Below, one piece after another: positions 54,801 to 63,087 of a DNA stretch of 64,000 nt. Numbering within the stretch: position 1 is the stretch's first letter; every line of letters starts with the position of its first letter. The notes beneath the pieces were generated by a model that ran no database searches, was not told the DNA's origin, and was given only the letters and a program-made list of their open reading frames with translations. This DNA comes from Martinezella lusitana (lineage in GTDB: Bacteria; Pseudomonadota; Alphaproteobacteria; Rhizobiales; Rhizobiaceae): positions 369,882-433,881 of the forward strand of contig NZ_JAFEVL010000030.1 in assembly GCF_016901135.1 (NCBI RefSeq), in the 5' to 3' direction. The translations under genes were made by a program, and so were the position numbers.

Positions 54801-56960
54801 AAACGGCCCCGAGATGACGCAGAGTTTCGGCGCATTGATCGCGGCGATTTCGACCTCGCCCCGCAAGTATGAGCTGGTCGTTTCGACATCCGCACGAACC
54901 GAGACCATGGCTCCCTGCGGCTGATGCTGCATCAGGCGCCCACGATTGGCGACCAGCCGCAAGCCGTCTTCGAACGAGATGACGTTGGCAAGCGTGGCGG
55001 CGACAAATTCGCCGACGCTATGGCCGATCATGGCGTAGGGCTTCACGCCGCGGCTGAGCCATAGCCGCGCCAGCGCATATTCGACGAGATAGAGGCAGGG
55101 TTGGGCGATGCGCGTCTCGCGCTGCTCATCGGTGATCGCCTGGGTTACCGGCCCGGTATGGCAGATGTAGTCGCGCAGATCGAGCCCGAGCGTCATCTTC
55201 AGAAGCTCGGCGCCACGATCGATCCAGCGGGTGAATTCGGGTTCCGACCTATAAAGGCCAGCACCCATACCGACATATTGTGCGCCCTGCCCTGGAAACA
55301 TAAAGGCGACGGGCGGTTCGTCCGCTGCAATGAAGGACTGATAATTCTCCGTTGTCAGCCGACCGATAGCGTCTTCGACACTGCTGGCGGAGATGGCGAG
55401 GCGATGACTGAATTCGCGTCGCCCTTCCTGAAGCGTATGGGCCAGCTGCATCACGGAAATTTTCGGGTTCTTGGCGAGGTGATCGCCAAGAGTGGCGCGC
55501 ATCGTCGCAAGCGCGGGCTTGCTGCGCGCAGAGAGCGGCAGAATATATCGTCTTCCAAGCTCTTCGGCCTGAAGGCGCCTGCGCGGCGGCTCTTCGAGGA
55601 CAACATGGACATTCGTGCCGCCCACGCCGAAAGAGCTGACGCCGGCCCTTCGGGGACCTTGCCCCTGTGGCCAGTCGATCATTGCCGTCGGGATGTAGAA
55701 GGGGCTGTGGTCGAGATCGATGTGCGGATTGGGTTGCTTGTAGTTGGCCATCGGCGGGATCTTGGCGGAGCCCAGCGCCAGCGCCGCCTTGATGAGGCCG
55801 GTGACGCCGGCGGCGGCGTCCATATGGCCGATATTGCCCTTGATCGAGCCAAGCGCACAACTTGCCGCCGCCAGCGGATCCTGTGCATAGGCCCTCATCA
55901 GCCCGTTGAATTCGATGGGGTCGCCAAGCGGTGTCGCAGTGCCGTGACATTCGACATAGCCGATCGTCGAAGGCTCGACGGCGGCATTGGCGAGTGCTGC
56001 CGCGATTGCCTCGGCCTGCCCCTCGACGCTCGGCGCAACGAAGCCGACCTTGTCGCTGCCGTCATTGTTGATGCCATAGCCGCGAATGACCGCATAGATA
56101 TGGTCGCCATCGCGAAGTGCATCTTCCTGACGCTTCAAAAGAACGACGCCGGCTCCGCTTGCAAAGACCGTTCCGGCGGCATTCACGTCGAAAGGTCGGC
56201 ATGTTCCATCCGGAGAGGCCATGCCGCCTTCCTGGTACATGTAGCCTCGCTTTTGCGGATTGGTGATCGAGACCCCACCGGCGAGCGCCATGTCGCAGCT
56301 ATAGGTGAGCAGATTCTGGCAGGCCTGCGACACGGCCAGAAGCGAGGTCGAGCAGGCCGACTGTACTGTGAAAGCGGGGCCGCGAAGATCGAGCTTATAG
56401 GCAACGCGCGTCGCCAACGTATCGTTGAGAGCGCCGACAAGCTCATGGAAGCAGCCGATTTGGTAATTGGAGGTGAATTCCTCCGCTTTGGCGCGGTCAC
56501 GCAGAACGTTGTTGATCAGATAAGTGGGCATGGAGCATCCGGCAAAGACGCCGATCATGCCGTTGTAGCGGTGCGCATCGTATCCGCCGTTTTCGAGCGC
56601 TTCCCAGCAGATTTCCAGGAAGATCCGATGTTGCGGATCGGTGACCGCCGCCTCCCGCGGAAACATGCCGAAGAACTCCGCATCGAACATGCCGACATCA
56701 GGAAGATGAGGTCTTGCCGCAACATAGTTCGGCTGCGACCGCTCTTCGTCGGTGAAGGCGTCTTCGATCTCGTCCGGCGAGAAGTGCGAAAAGACGTCCC
56801 GTCCTTCGCAAACCAATTGCCACAGCTCGTCCACCGAAGGCGCGCCGGGGAAGCGACCGGACATGCCGATGATGGCTATGTGCCCGGAAACCTGCCCGCT
56901 CAGGTCCTCACTGTCCACGAAATCAGGCTCTTCGTCCTGGCCATTGTGATTTCCCTTCAT
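48867..56960 (-). CDS. Hybrid PKS-NRPS: KS-AT-ACP-aminotransferase-C-A(Gly)-PCP
   Basis: The 2697-residue protein has KS (about 27-455; Cys203, His339, His379), AT (about 550-870; GHSVG with Ser648, HAFH 744-747, the malonyl type), ACP (Ser989), a Pro/Ala-rich linker, a class III aminotransferase (about 1195-1610; PLP Lys1447 in TYGKVVGGG), a condensation domain with intact HHIICDG (1765-1771), an adenylation domain (about 2085-2580) with pocket code D-I-L-Q-L-G-M-I-W-K matching glycine codes, and a PCP (Ser2629). The KS-AT-ACP-AMT-C order is that of McyE and MycA, which make beta-amino acids. No KR or DH is present, so the beta-keto group goes straight to amine. Confidence 0.95.
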   Translation of the reverse strand: MKGNHNGQDEEPDFVDSEDLSGQVSGHIAIIGMSGRFPGAPSVDELWQLVCEGRDVFSHFSPDEIEDAFTDEERSQPNYVAARPHLPDVGMFDAEFFGMFPREAAVTDPQHRIFLEICWEALENGGYDAHRYNGMIGVFAGCSMPTYLINNVLRDRAKAEEFTSNYQIGCFHELVGALNDTLATRVAYKLDLRGPAFTVQSACSTSLLAVSQACQNLLTYSCDMALAGGVSITNPQKRGYMYQEGGMASPDGTCRPFDVNAAGTVFASGAGVVLLKRQEDALRDGDHIYAVIRGYGINNDGSDKVGFVAPSVEGQAEAIAAALANAAVEPSTIGYVECHGTATPLGDPIEFNGLMRAYAQDPLAAASCALGSIKGNIGHMDAAAGVTGLIKAALALGSAKIPPMANYKQPNPHIDLDHSPFYIPTAMIDWPQGQGPRRAGVSSFGVGGTNVHVVLEEPPRRRLQAEELGRRYILPLSARSKPALATMRATLGDHLAKNPKISVMQLAHTLQEGRREFSHRLAISASSVEDAIGRLTTENYQSFIAADEPPVAFMFPGQGAQYVGMGAGLYRSEPEFTRWIDRGAELLKMTLGLDLRDYICHTGPVTQAITDEQRETRIAQPCLYLVEYALARLWLSRGVKPYAMIGHSVGEFVAATLANVISFEDGLRLVANRGRLMQHQPQGAMVSVRADVETTSSYLRGEVEIAAINAPKLCVISGPFTDIDRVCSELESASIAFSRLHTSHAFHSAMMNDAAEALRQETEKVTYGTATMPFISCVTGNWQTGELGTSPDYWAMHCRDTVRFADGLATLCRDRKPILLEVGPGRTLSVFAAQTIARDDLAAVVQSLPEHDRASAAAETLAEAHGKLWMAGCSVVWPALPIAAKQRLVLPTYPFQRQRHWIDAPESARRASAQQISAMPTNPSITIPVASDVNLAEENKSMNVAAPISASNRVLTLETSLLTLLSDMSGETLGPDERAVTFLELGFDSLFVGQFAQRIEKDYKIKVSFRELLSAIPSVADLALYLDEQMPPDAVKVPEPPMVATPVAVVPASAVPMPAQLPIPTAIAAVPIQAMPGAVSDLATVMQSQLQMAQSLFAQQLLMLQSMQGGSQPVAAPVPEPVAVSPQAAPPVPVERAPAATVESDFGTERIKLYRPNAKSLAAEISAPKQAFIADLTAAYEAKNAKSKTFTQEHRSYLADPRSASGFRADWKEMVFPIVCEHSKGAYIWDVDGNKYVDLVNGFGQTAFGHAPDFVIDAIKDQADRGFAIGPQTPLAGEVAKMIAEVTGHERVTFCNTGSEAVMAAMRLARAVTGRDRVVVFANDYHGQFDEVLVKGRNRSDKPIALPVASGIPMASVSNMTVLRYGAPESLDFIRANADEIAAVIIEPIQSRHPELQPREFVLELRDIATKSAFALVFDEVVTGFRVDPGGMQKIWGIKGDMATYGKVVGGGMPIGVLVGSPRFMDALDGGYWAYGDESVPMTAPTFFAGTFVRHPLTLAAAHAVLHHIKGEGSALYGRVVDWTEALVAEIRADLARRGIADVVHGYKSWFATDFSSQDALGALFYAQMRLNGVHIQDGYPCFLTTAHSEEDFRAIAKAFRDSLDAMQAVGIFTPIQEHIAPPEQIRAAVPAPVSRPQSAPLTEAQTEIWLAAQAGDEASCSFNESFSLTLEGAFDENAFRKAFDTIVARHDALHIRFDRSGERFQFIPDFKLDPPCLDGVDQAGLAELIDDEAHTPFDLINGPLARACIVKLAADKHVLVFTAHHIICDGWSINTFVDELSTAYGAYQAGAAPQFQPALSFATYSTDLAPRPEKSGVTEQFWLDQFKTVPDLPDLPLDRPRPEYRSFAGGTCTGYIDADVYKALKKRGAKSGATLFSTLLATLQVMISGLSGQDDIVIAIPSAGQSLLDGQILVGHCVNLLPLRQAVAEAEPFTAHLKATQQLVFQAFEHQDYTYGTLVRRLDVKRDSRRLPLTEIQFNLERIAGGSAFGNLTPKMEPNAKAFSNFDLFFNMIEAADHIRIDVDFNADVFDRTTVERWIGHFSTLAAALAKDMDRKVCELPLLTAQEQSWLIDDLNHTAVSYDHDQFMFSLFARRAAESPNAIAVQHDGQAMTYAELEARSNQLALYLQMAIPEPGRRVALLVERSLNMIVALLAVMKAGHVYVPMDPAHPEARLRQTLDVARIGGLICDSDDMARLVAANTPVIRLDKDAKSIGSMTGAPLKTLSFDTSGPAYVIFTSGSTGMPKGVEVSHRALTNFLLSMAREPGFSADDTLIAVTTISFDIAGLELYLPLISGGKVVIADRNQVQDGFALVKLIEEHDATVLQATPTLWQMLVEAGLKERKTLKMLCGGEPLPRELARSLLAIGDQLWNMYGPTETTIWSSLQRITDADQPITIGHPIANTQLYILDRSHSVAPIGVIGELHIGGDGLAEGYFDRLDLTEKAFVPHCFAVGKPKRLYKTGDIGRRLADGSLQLLGRRDQQIKLRGFRIELGDIEAVVAKAEGVRQCAVVLAENQKGDRSLVCYVVPAANGKDTSSADIAAHVKSNLPAHMVPAFWVTESELPHTANGKLDRKTLQQRGLPQREVAQTKAQPKTEMEQRLLTIWQDVLDIGDIGADDNLYALGADSLTIFRIAARMRDDGLPLEAKHLLRHPSIAALAAFADSLEEAAPDPIQLHVPSLRDFRNGARRSLGTAL

Positions 56961-58876
56961 GAGGAGCTCCTGCGGAACTGGGAGATTGCCTTTTGCTGAA
57001 GTGCAGCGCGCTGAGCGGCAGCCGCTGCTCGCATCGGGTCCGGGGCCTTGCCGTCCAGGTGACGCGCCAATTCCCGGATCGTCGGATGGCGGAACAGCGC
57101 GACCACGTCGACGGGATGGTCGAGCTCGGTTTCCAGGCCGGCGTGGATCTCCATGAGCTGAAGGGAGGTTCCGCCGAGGTCGAAGAAGTTCCTGTCGATT
57201 TCAACTCTGTCGAGGCCCAACGCGTCCTGCCACAGCGTTGTCAGCAGCTCCTCCGTCCGGCTTTTGGCAATTGCGCCCATTGGCGTCGCGATGGGTTCGA
57301 TTGCCGGCGGAGTAAGCTTGGAGCGATCGACCTTGCCGGCGGGCGTCAATGGCAAAGCGTCGACGATGACGGCGGCGCTCGGGATCATGTAGGCCGGAAG
57401 TACCGCGCGCAGCGCCGCCATGACGCTTGGCACCAGATCGGGACCCGCGCCGGCGCGATCCTCTTTCGGGCACAGATAAGCGACAATCCGTTTCAGGCTT
57501 GGACCCTGCTCGTGACAAAGAACAATGCCGTCTGCAAGGCGCGGATCGCGTCTCAGCGCCGCCTCGATCTCGTCCAGTTCGATGCGCTTGCCATTGATCT
57601 TGACTTGGCGGTCGCGTCGACCCTTGAAGGCAACCGTGCCGTCAGCCTGCAGGAACGCGATGTCACCGGTCAGATAGTAGCGGATCCTGCCGTTTTTCGT
57701 GTCGATCGTCACGAACTTCTCGGCCGTCAATTCGGGCCGCTTGAAATAGCCGATCGCCAGACCGTCGCCCGATATCGCCAACTGACCTTCGATCCCCCGG
57801 CCAACCTCGCGCAATTCCTCGTTGAGGACGGCGATACCGGTATGCGCGATCGCCTTGCCGATCGGCAGCTCCTTCTCGGAGAAGTTCGGAAGCACCTGGA
57901 ATGCGGTCGCAAAGACGGTCGTCTCCGTCGGGCCATAGGCATTGGTGAGCTTGCAGCCGGGATGACGCTCAAGAAAGCGCCGGGCATGAACCGCCGATCC
58001 GACGTCGCCGCCGAACAGAACATGACGAAGCTTCGGTAGAGGTCCGCGGGCATGATCGGCAAACACGTTGAACAGCCCGGTCGTCAGGAAGGTGATGCTG
58101 ACGCCGGTCGCCCGCATGAAATCGCACAGCCGGGCGACGGAGAAGCTGGTGTCCGGCATGATTGCCAAGGTGGAGCCGTTGAGCAGGGCTCCCCAGATTT
58201 CGAAGGTCGCGGCGTCGAAAGCGATGGTGGCGGTGTGAAGAACGACGTCTTCAGGCCGAAAGTCGACATAGGTCTGATCGAGCACGACCCGCGCAATGCT
58301 GCGGTGGGAGATCATCGTGCCTTTCGGCCGGCCGGTCGAACCGGACGTGTACATGACATAGGCGAGATCGTCGCCGCTCACCTTGACGGCCGGTGCGGGA
58401 GCATGGGCGCGATTTGCCATCTCCGTGATGATGGCGCCGGCCTCGATAACCCTTGCGGTCATGCTTGGAACGGAGCCGAGCTTTTCGCCTTGAGCTGAAT
58501 CAGTAAAAATGACCTTCGGCTGGCATTCGCCGATAACATGGTCGAGATGCTCGATTGGAAAGGCGGGATCGAGAGGCAGGTAGGCGCCTCCGGCCTTGAG
58601 AATGGCCAGCTTGCAAATGGTGGCGTTGAGGCTGCGTGGAAGGAACAGGCCAACGATATCTGCCTTCCGGACGCCGAGCTTTATAAGATACATCGCGAGC
58701 GCGTCGGAAAGCCGATCGAGATCGCGGTAGCTCACCGTGGTGTCGCCGAAAACCAGGGCCGTTGCCTGCGGCGCGGCCTCGGCCTGGGCGTGCACCATGT
58801 CGTGAAGGCAGCGGTTGCGATCGTAGTGCATGCCTGCAGCACCATCTGCATTTTTCTGAGACTCGCGATCGATCAT
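56957..58876 (-). CDS. NRPS loading protein: adenylation-PCP
   Basis: The ATG at 58876 follows GGAGGG and gives 639 residues; a frame to 58999 lacks a ribosome site. The A domain has YTSGSTGRPKGT, NAYGPTETT, YYLTGDIA and the Lys in PAGKVDRS. The pocket residues read D-A-F-F-L-G-A-V-F-K, close to codes for branched aliphatic amino acids such as Ile or Val (my reading, not a database match). The PCP Ser is 571 (LGGTSLQL). There is no condensation domain, so this is a starter module. The basic tail (AAAQRAALQQKAISQFRRSS) may dock on the acidic N-terminus of the hybrid protein, whose gene overlaps it by 4 bp. Confidence 0.92.
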   Translation of the reverse strand: MIDRESQKNADGAAGMHYDRNRCLHDMVHAQAEAAPQATALVFGDTTVSYRDLDRLSDALAMYLIKLGVRKADIVGLFLPRSLNATICKLAILKAGGAYLPLDPAFPIEHLDHVIGECQPKVIFTDSAQGEKLGSVPSMTARVIEAGAIITEMANRAHAPAPAVKVSGDDLAYVMYTSGSTGRPKGTMISHRSIARVVLDQTYVDFRPEDVVLHTATIAFDAATFEIWGALLNGSTLAIMPDTSFSVARLCDFMRATGVSITFLTTGLFNVFADHARGPLPKLRHVLFGGDVGSAVHARRFLERHPGCKLTNAYGPTETTVFATAFQVLPNFSEKELPIGKAIAHTGIAVLNEELREVGRGIEGQLAISGDGLAIGYFKRPELTAEKFVTIDTKNGRIRYYLTGDIAFLQADGTVAFKGRRDRQVKINGKRIELDEIEAALRRDPRLADGIVLCHEQGPSLKRIVAYLCPKEDRAGAGPDLVPSVMAALRAVLPAYMIPSAAVIVDALPLTPAGKVDRSKLTPPAIEPIATPMGAIAKSRTEELLTTLWQDALGLDRVEIDRNFFDLGGTSLQLMEIHAGLETELDHPVDVVALFRHPTIRELARHLDGKAPDPMRAAAAAQRAALQQKAISQFRRSSS

Positions 58877-59195
58877 CACTGCCCTCCGGGTTGTCTTGCG
58901 GCCGGCGCTGGCACGACATGCGTGCCTCATCGCCATCCGCAGAATTTCACGCTGCCGGAAAATCACCAGTTGATCATTGGGATGACCATTGCCACCCACA
59001 AAAGTCTTAAGCCTTAGGCGAAGTAGCTATTTCGTCGAAAGAGATCGAAGGAGCGGTTGCAACCTGACCGAAAGCATTATGGACGGTGCCGGCAAGAGGA
59101 ACACGCCAATTGCTGGCGGGACGTGGATGTTGCCGCGGCGTGGAGCGCACGCGGGCCAGGGGACGATTTGAGGTGGGATATTGTTGCGGCGACAG
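58877..59195. promoter_or_regulatory. Region upstream of the NRPS-PKS operon
   Basis: This 319-bp non-coding stretch between the GH16 gene and the A-PCP gene, both on the minus strand, most likely contains the promoter of the four-gene NRPS operon. No repeat, hairpin with a T-run or known operator was recognised. Frames on both strands are short and without ribosome sites. Confidence 0.4.
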
Positions 59196-60038
59196 CTACT
59201 TGAACTGGTAGGCCCTGACATAGTCGACGAACATGAAGGAAGGATCGGAGGCAACCATCCTCGTCACTCCCTCGACAATGCCTAGATCGACGAGCATATA
59301 CATGGGCTGGCGATGTTCCGGCAGGACCTTGGTTTTCCAGACCAGCGCGCCGTCGAAATACATGCGCATGAAGTCGGAATCAATCTTCACGCCGTAGCTG
59401 TGCATATCCGAGGGGCTTGCTGCTCCAAAGACCTTGATACGGGCATAGTCGGAATCGTGCCGGCCGTCCTTGTGCCAGACGTGAACGGTCGATGAGTAAG
59501 CGCCCGGCTTGTCGCCATAATATTCGATGACATCGATTTCAGCGGTGGATTTCGAGCGATCCTTGCCGATCAGCCAGAAGGCTGGCCAGACGCCCGGGCC
59601 GTCAGGCAAGCGGGCACGCATTTCGAAGTAGCCATATTGCTGAGAAAAGCCATTGCCCTTGCTATCGACAGAGGCAAGCAAGCCCGAGCGCCAGGCGCCC
59701 TTGCCATCGCGCGCCGCGGTAATGCGCAACATGCCGTCTTCGACCGTAAAGGGAAAGTCGCCGTTCGGATCGGAGAAGCGCGCGCCGCCAAAGTCACCAT
59801 TCCAGGGCGTATGGGCAATCCAGCGAGTGCCCGGCCCCCAAGCAGAAACGCTCAGGTTGTCGAAATTGTCCTCGAATGTCAGCGTCATAGCGCCAAGGTC
59901 GAGCCCATCTCCGGTATCACCGGCATGTGCGGCCGGAATACCTGCGATTGCAACAAATGCCGCGGCGAGCCCGGCACGGAGAAATGCGCGGCGGTCGTTC
60001 GAGTATGGCCAAATGTGTCTGCGCGAGGTGTGATCCAT
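59196..60038 (-). CDS. Secreted GH16-family glycanase
   Basis: The product has a Tat-type signal (RRAFLRAGLAAAFVAIAGIP, cleaved after AHAG), then the GH16 jelly roll: FEDNFDNLSV, GYFEMRARLPDGPGVWPAFW and the catalytic motif EIDVIEYYG with both glutamates. It is like rhizobial EPS-cutting glycanases (ExoK/ExsH type) and should trim beta-glucan-containing EPS. The start is uncertain between ATG 60038 and ATG 60065; neither has a strong ribosome site, but the Tat signal is shorter and cleaner from 60038. It is divergent from the Wzy-type polymerase gene. Confidence 0.9.
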   Translation of the reverse strand: MDHTSRRHIWPYSNDRRAFLRAGLAAAFVAIAGIPAAHAGDTGDGLDLGAMTLTFEDNFDNLSVSAWGPGTRWIAHTPWNGDFGGARFSDPNGDFPFTVEDGMLRITAARDGKGAWRSGLLASVDSKGNGFSQQYGYFEMRARLPDGPGVWPAFWLIGKDRSKSTAEIDVIEYYGDKPGAYSSTVHVWHKDGRHDSDYARIKVFGAASPSDMHSYGVKIDSDFMRMYFDGALVWKTKVLPEHRQPMYMLVDLGIVEGVTRMVASDPSFMFVDYVRAYQFK

Positions 60039-60187
60039 GTTGCCAGCATGAACGGCGCAATTCATCTGGCATAGAACGTTTTTCGGCTAATGCGTCCACC
60101 AAAAGGCTTAGGCATGGCGGAAATACAGCTGCATACCGGCATGATAGCTTGTGGCGACAATGAAAAGGAAACTCGGAGTCGCAACCT

Positions 60188-61612
60188 ATGAATTTAATGG
60201 GACTGGTGACATTGATCGTTGGCATTGCGATGCTGGCCGCACCTGTGCGGTGGTCGTTCATTGTCATGATGCTGTCGACGGTCTTCGGTGCGGCCGCGGC
60301 CTTTAGCGTGCCGGGCCTCGGCGGCGCATCGGTTCTGGTGCCGAGCCTCTTTCTATTATTTTTCACGGCACGGTTGTTCATGGCGCATGGCGAAGGACCG
60401 TTCTTCGCGGCTCTGGCACCTCCGCGTCCGGGCTTCCTCCTGCTGCTTTTGACCGCCTTTGGCCTGGCAACGGCGATTTTCTTTCCGCGCCTGTTTCAGG
60501 GCGTGACGCAGACCATGACGGTCGAACGGTCAATTGGCGCACATAATCTCATTGCGCTGGTGCCGCTGAAATTCTCGTCGAACAATATTACCCAGTCCGT
60601 CTATGCGGTGGGGGGCCTCATCTGCTTCGCCGCGACCTTCGGCTTCTTCCGAAGCAACGGCACCCCCGGGATCCTGATCAACGGCATTTTGGTTGTGGCG
60701 AGCGTCAACCTCGGCTTCGCGCTTGCCGATATCGTCACCCATTTCACGCACACCGATTTTCTTCTCGGCTTCGTTCGAACGGCCAATTACGCTCTCTTGA
60801 CCGACGCCGAAAAGGGCGGTCTCAAGCGGATTTCAGGGACGTTTCCCGAAGCTTCCGCTTTTGCGGACTTCACGCTTGTCCTCTTTGCAATGACAACCAG
60901 CCTGTGGCTGAGTGGTATCCGCTCCGCCACGACGGGCATTGTCGCCGGGCTATTGCTTGCAGCGCTGATCCTTTCGACGTCGGCGACGGCGCTGGTTGGG
61001 CTCGCTGTCTTGCTGCCGATCCTTTGTTTGCAATCCTTTCTGGCTTCTCGTCACGAACCGGGTGCGGGGCGACCTGTCATGATTGTGTCGATTCTGGCGG
61101 GGATGCCGCTCGCTGTATTCTTTGTTCTGATCGTCATGCCCGATCTTGCTCACAACCTGCATGATTTTCTCGACGAAATGCTGTTCTCAAAGGCCGACAG
61201 CCAGTCCGGGCGCGAGCGCTTCATGTGGAATGCCATGGCCTACCAGGCATTCCTCGACACGAGTGGCTTCGGCGCCGGCCTCGGCAGCGCCCGGGCGTCG
61301 AGTTTCGGCCTCGTGCTCCTATCCAATGTCGGGGTCATCGGCACGCTGATCTTTGCGACCTTCGTCGCGCTGCTGATGGCAGCCGACACGCGATCCAGAC
61401 ATTCACCTTCCCGCAAGGTTTCCGCGGTTGTGCGCGCGGCCAAAGCCGGGCTCATAACCGTCCTGATTTCGGCGGCAACCTCCGGCACGGTCTATGATCT
61501 CGGATTGATGTTCTACATCCTGGCGGGCGGCATTTCCGCCCTGACGGCCACAACAAGCCAAATGAGTGTCGCGCGCAAGCCGCAGTTCGATGCTGTCGGA
61601 GAACTGCAATGA
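60188..61612 (+). CDS. O-antigen/EPS polymerase (Wzy/ExoQ-type)
   Basis: The 474-residue protein is hydrophobic throughout with about 11-12 predicted helices and a large loop near the end (SQSGRERFMWNAMAYQAFL, typical of Wzy_C-like loops). It joins lipid-linked repeat units in the periplasm. The stop overlaps the pyruvyl-transferase gene start by 4 bp. It complements the flippase and co-polymerase genes found 22 kb to the left. Confidence 0.82.
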   Translation: MNLMGLVTLIVGIAMLAAPVRWSFIVMMLSTVFGAAAAFSVPGLGGASVLVPSLFLLFFTARLFMAHGEGPFFAALAPPRPGFLLLLLTAFGLATAIFFPRLFQGVTQTMTVERSIGAHNLIALVPLKFSSNNITQSVYAVGGLICFAATFGFFRSNGTPGILINGILVVASVNLGFALADIVTHFTHTDFLLGFVRTANYALLTDAEKGGLKRISGTFPEASAFADFTLVLFAMTTSLWLSGIRSATTGIVAGLLLAALILSTSATALVGLAVLLPILCLQSFLASRHEPGAGRPVMIVSILAGMPLAVFFVLIVMPDLAHNLHDFLDEMLFSKADSQSGRERFMWNAMAYQAFLDTSGFGAGLGSARASSFGLVLLSNVGVIGTLIFATFVALLMAADTRSRHSPSRKVSAVVRAAKAGLITVLISAATSGTVYDLGLMFYILAGGISALTATTSQMSVARKPQFDAVGELQ

Positions 61613-62829
61613 AGATTGTTGTATTCAACGTCAAATATAGCGAAAATCTGGGCGACGGGCTCTTGGCGGAATGCGTCGAGACTGCGCTGAGGAATAGGTC
61701 AGACCATATAGAAGTCGAGACGATCGATCTTGCAGGACGACAGGATTACGGTACAGGCCGCGGCGGACAACGCCGATATGTGCTCAAGCTGCTGCAGCGG
61801 CTACCTGTCTTCGCGCGGCAACGGTTGGTTCGCTTCATGCTGGAGCGGAAGTTGCGCAAACTTCATGACCAATGGGACGCCAAGATTGCCGCAGCGGATG
61901 CGGTGGTGATCGGTGGCGGTAACCTGTTCCAGGATGACGATCTCAATTTTCCATTGAAAGTCGGCAAAGTCCTTGACTGCGTCTCTCGCCACAATCGGCC
62001 ACTGGCGATCTACGCGGTGGGCGTCAGCGAGCGCTGGTCGAGGCAAGCGTATCATCTCTTCGCTCGACTGAAACAGGCTCAGCTCGTCCATCTTTCCGTG
62101 CGTGATGGCTTCGCCCAAGATAATTGGCGCGAGCATTTTCCTGACGGGCCAGCCGTCAAGATCGTTCGCGATCCGGGATTGCTGGTCCATGCATTTTCCG
62201 ACCTTGAACGTCATATGCCATCGTCAGGGCTCCAACCGACGGTCGGCCTATGCGTGACGGATCCCACGATCCTGCAGCGACACGCCAGCCGGAACATGTC
62301 GAAAATCCCATTCTGCAATATTGGAAATTATCGGGATCTGATCGGACTACTTCTTGATGATGGCTATCGGGTGATCTTGTTCTGTAATGGCGCCAGAGAA
62401 GATCAAGTCTTTGCCGAACAGATTCGGAATTCGGTTTCGATGCATCGTGTCATCGGCGCCGGCATGTTGGATCTCGCTGAACGCCCGCGGGTTCCAGATG
62501 ACTTGGTCCGGATACTTCATTCGACCGACGTTATTCTGGCGCACAGGCTGCATGCTTGTATCGCCGCCTATGCTCTTAGGATTCCGCATGTCGGCTTGGG
62601 CTGGGACGGGAAGGTCGAAGGCTTCTTCAATTCGGTGGGGCGAGAGGCCTATTTCGTCGGCGACGCAGCATTATCCCCCCCTCATATCGCTTGGCTGTTG
62701 AAAGCTGCGGAGTCCGAGGGAATCGAATCGCTTCGCCATCGCGCCACTGTAGCCGAAGCCGAGGCCGGAATCACGAACATGCGCCGACATCTGATCGGGG
62801 ACGACTTGCGGGCCATGCATAAAGTATAA
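61609..62829 (+). CDS. Polysaccharide pyruvyl transferase family protein
   Basis: The 406-residue protein begins MKIVVFNVKYSENLGDGLL and contains AADAVVIGGGNLFQDDD, LAIYAVGVSERWS, LSVRDGFAQDNW and HRLHACIAAYALRIPHVGL, the pattern of the PS_pyruv_trans family. It adds a ketal pyruvate, giving the EPS negative charge. It is translationally coupled to the Wzy-type gene. It is the right-hand end of the EPS block; a 258-bp AT-rich gap with no gene follows. Confidence 0.9.
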   Translation: MKIVVFNVKYSENLGDGLLAECVETALRNRSDHIEVETIDLAGRQDYGTGRGGQRRYVLKLLQRLPVFARQRLVRFMLERKLRKLHDQWDAKIAAADAVVIGGGNLFQDDDLNFPLKVGKVLDCVSRHNRPLAIYAVGVSERWSRQAYHLFARLKQAQLVHLSVRDGFAQDNWREHFPDGPAVKIVRDPGLLVHAFSDLERHMPSSGLQPTVGLCVTDPTILQRHASRNMSKIPFCNIGNYRDLIGLLLDDGYRVILFCNGAREDQVFAEQIRNSVSMHRVIGAGMLDLAERPRVPDDLVRILHSTDVILAHRLHACIAAYALRIPHVGLGWDGKVEGFFNSVGREAYFVGDAALSPPHIAWLLKAAESEGIESLRHRATVAEAEAGITNMRRHLIGDDLRAMHKV

Positions 62830-63087
62830 CCATGGCAGCAGCATGTAATACTATAATGTGCGTTTCTCTGTTCGGATTTTTTTAGTTCACCATTCGTTTC
62901 TATTCTTTATCGTAAATGTATTTCACATACTTATAATGGCGTAGCGCGATCATGATTGTAGATCGATTTCAATCAAAGACACATCTAAATTTGTATGATA
63001 TAAAATTGCAGCAGATAGCGAGATTTATATTTGCGAATGGTCTTTTTGAACGTTCAGAATATGCTTTCGGTTTGAGGGGCCGATATC

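Noticed and set aside
55101..56999. 632-residue plus-strand frame opposite the KS-AT part of the hybrid gene
   Set aside because: Antisense shadow of conserved KS and AT domains.
28661..62829. Possibility of a transposon- or integrase-borne island
   Set aside because: No transposase, integrase, tRNA junction or flanking direct repeat was seen at either border.
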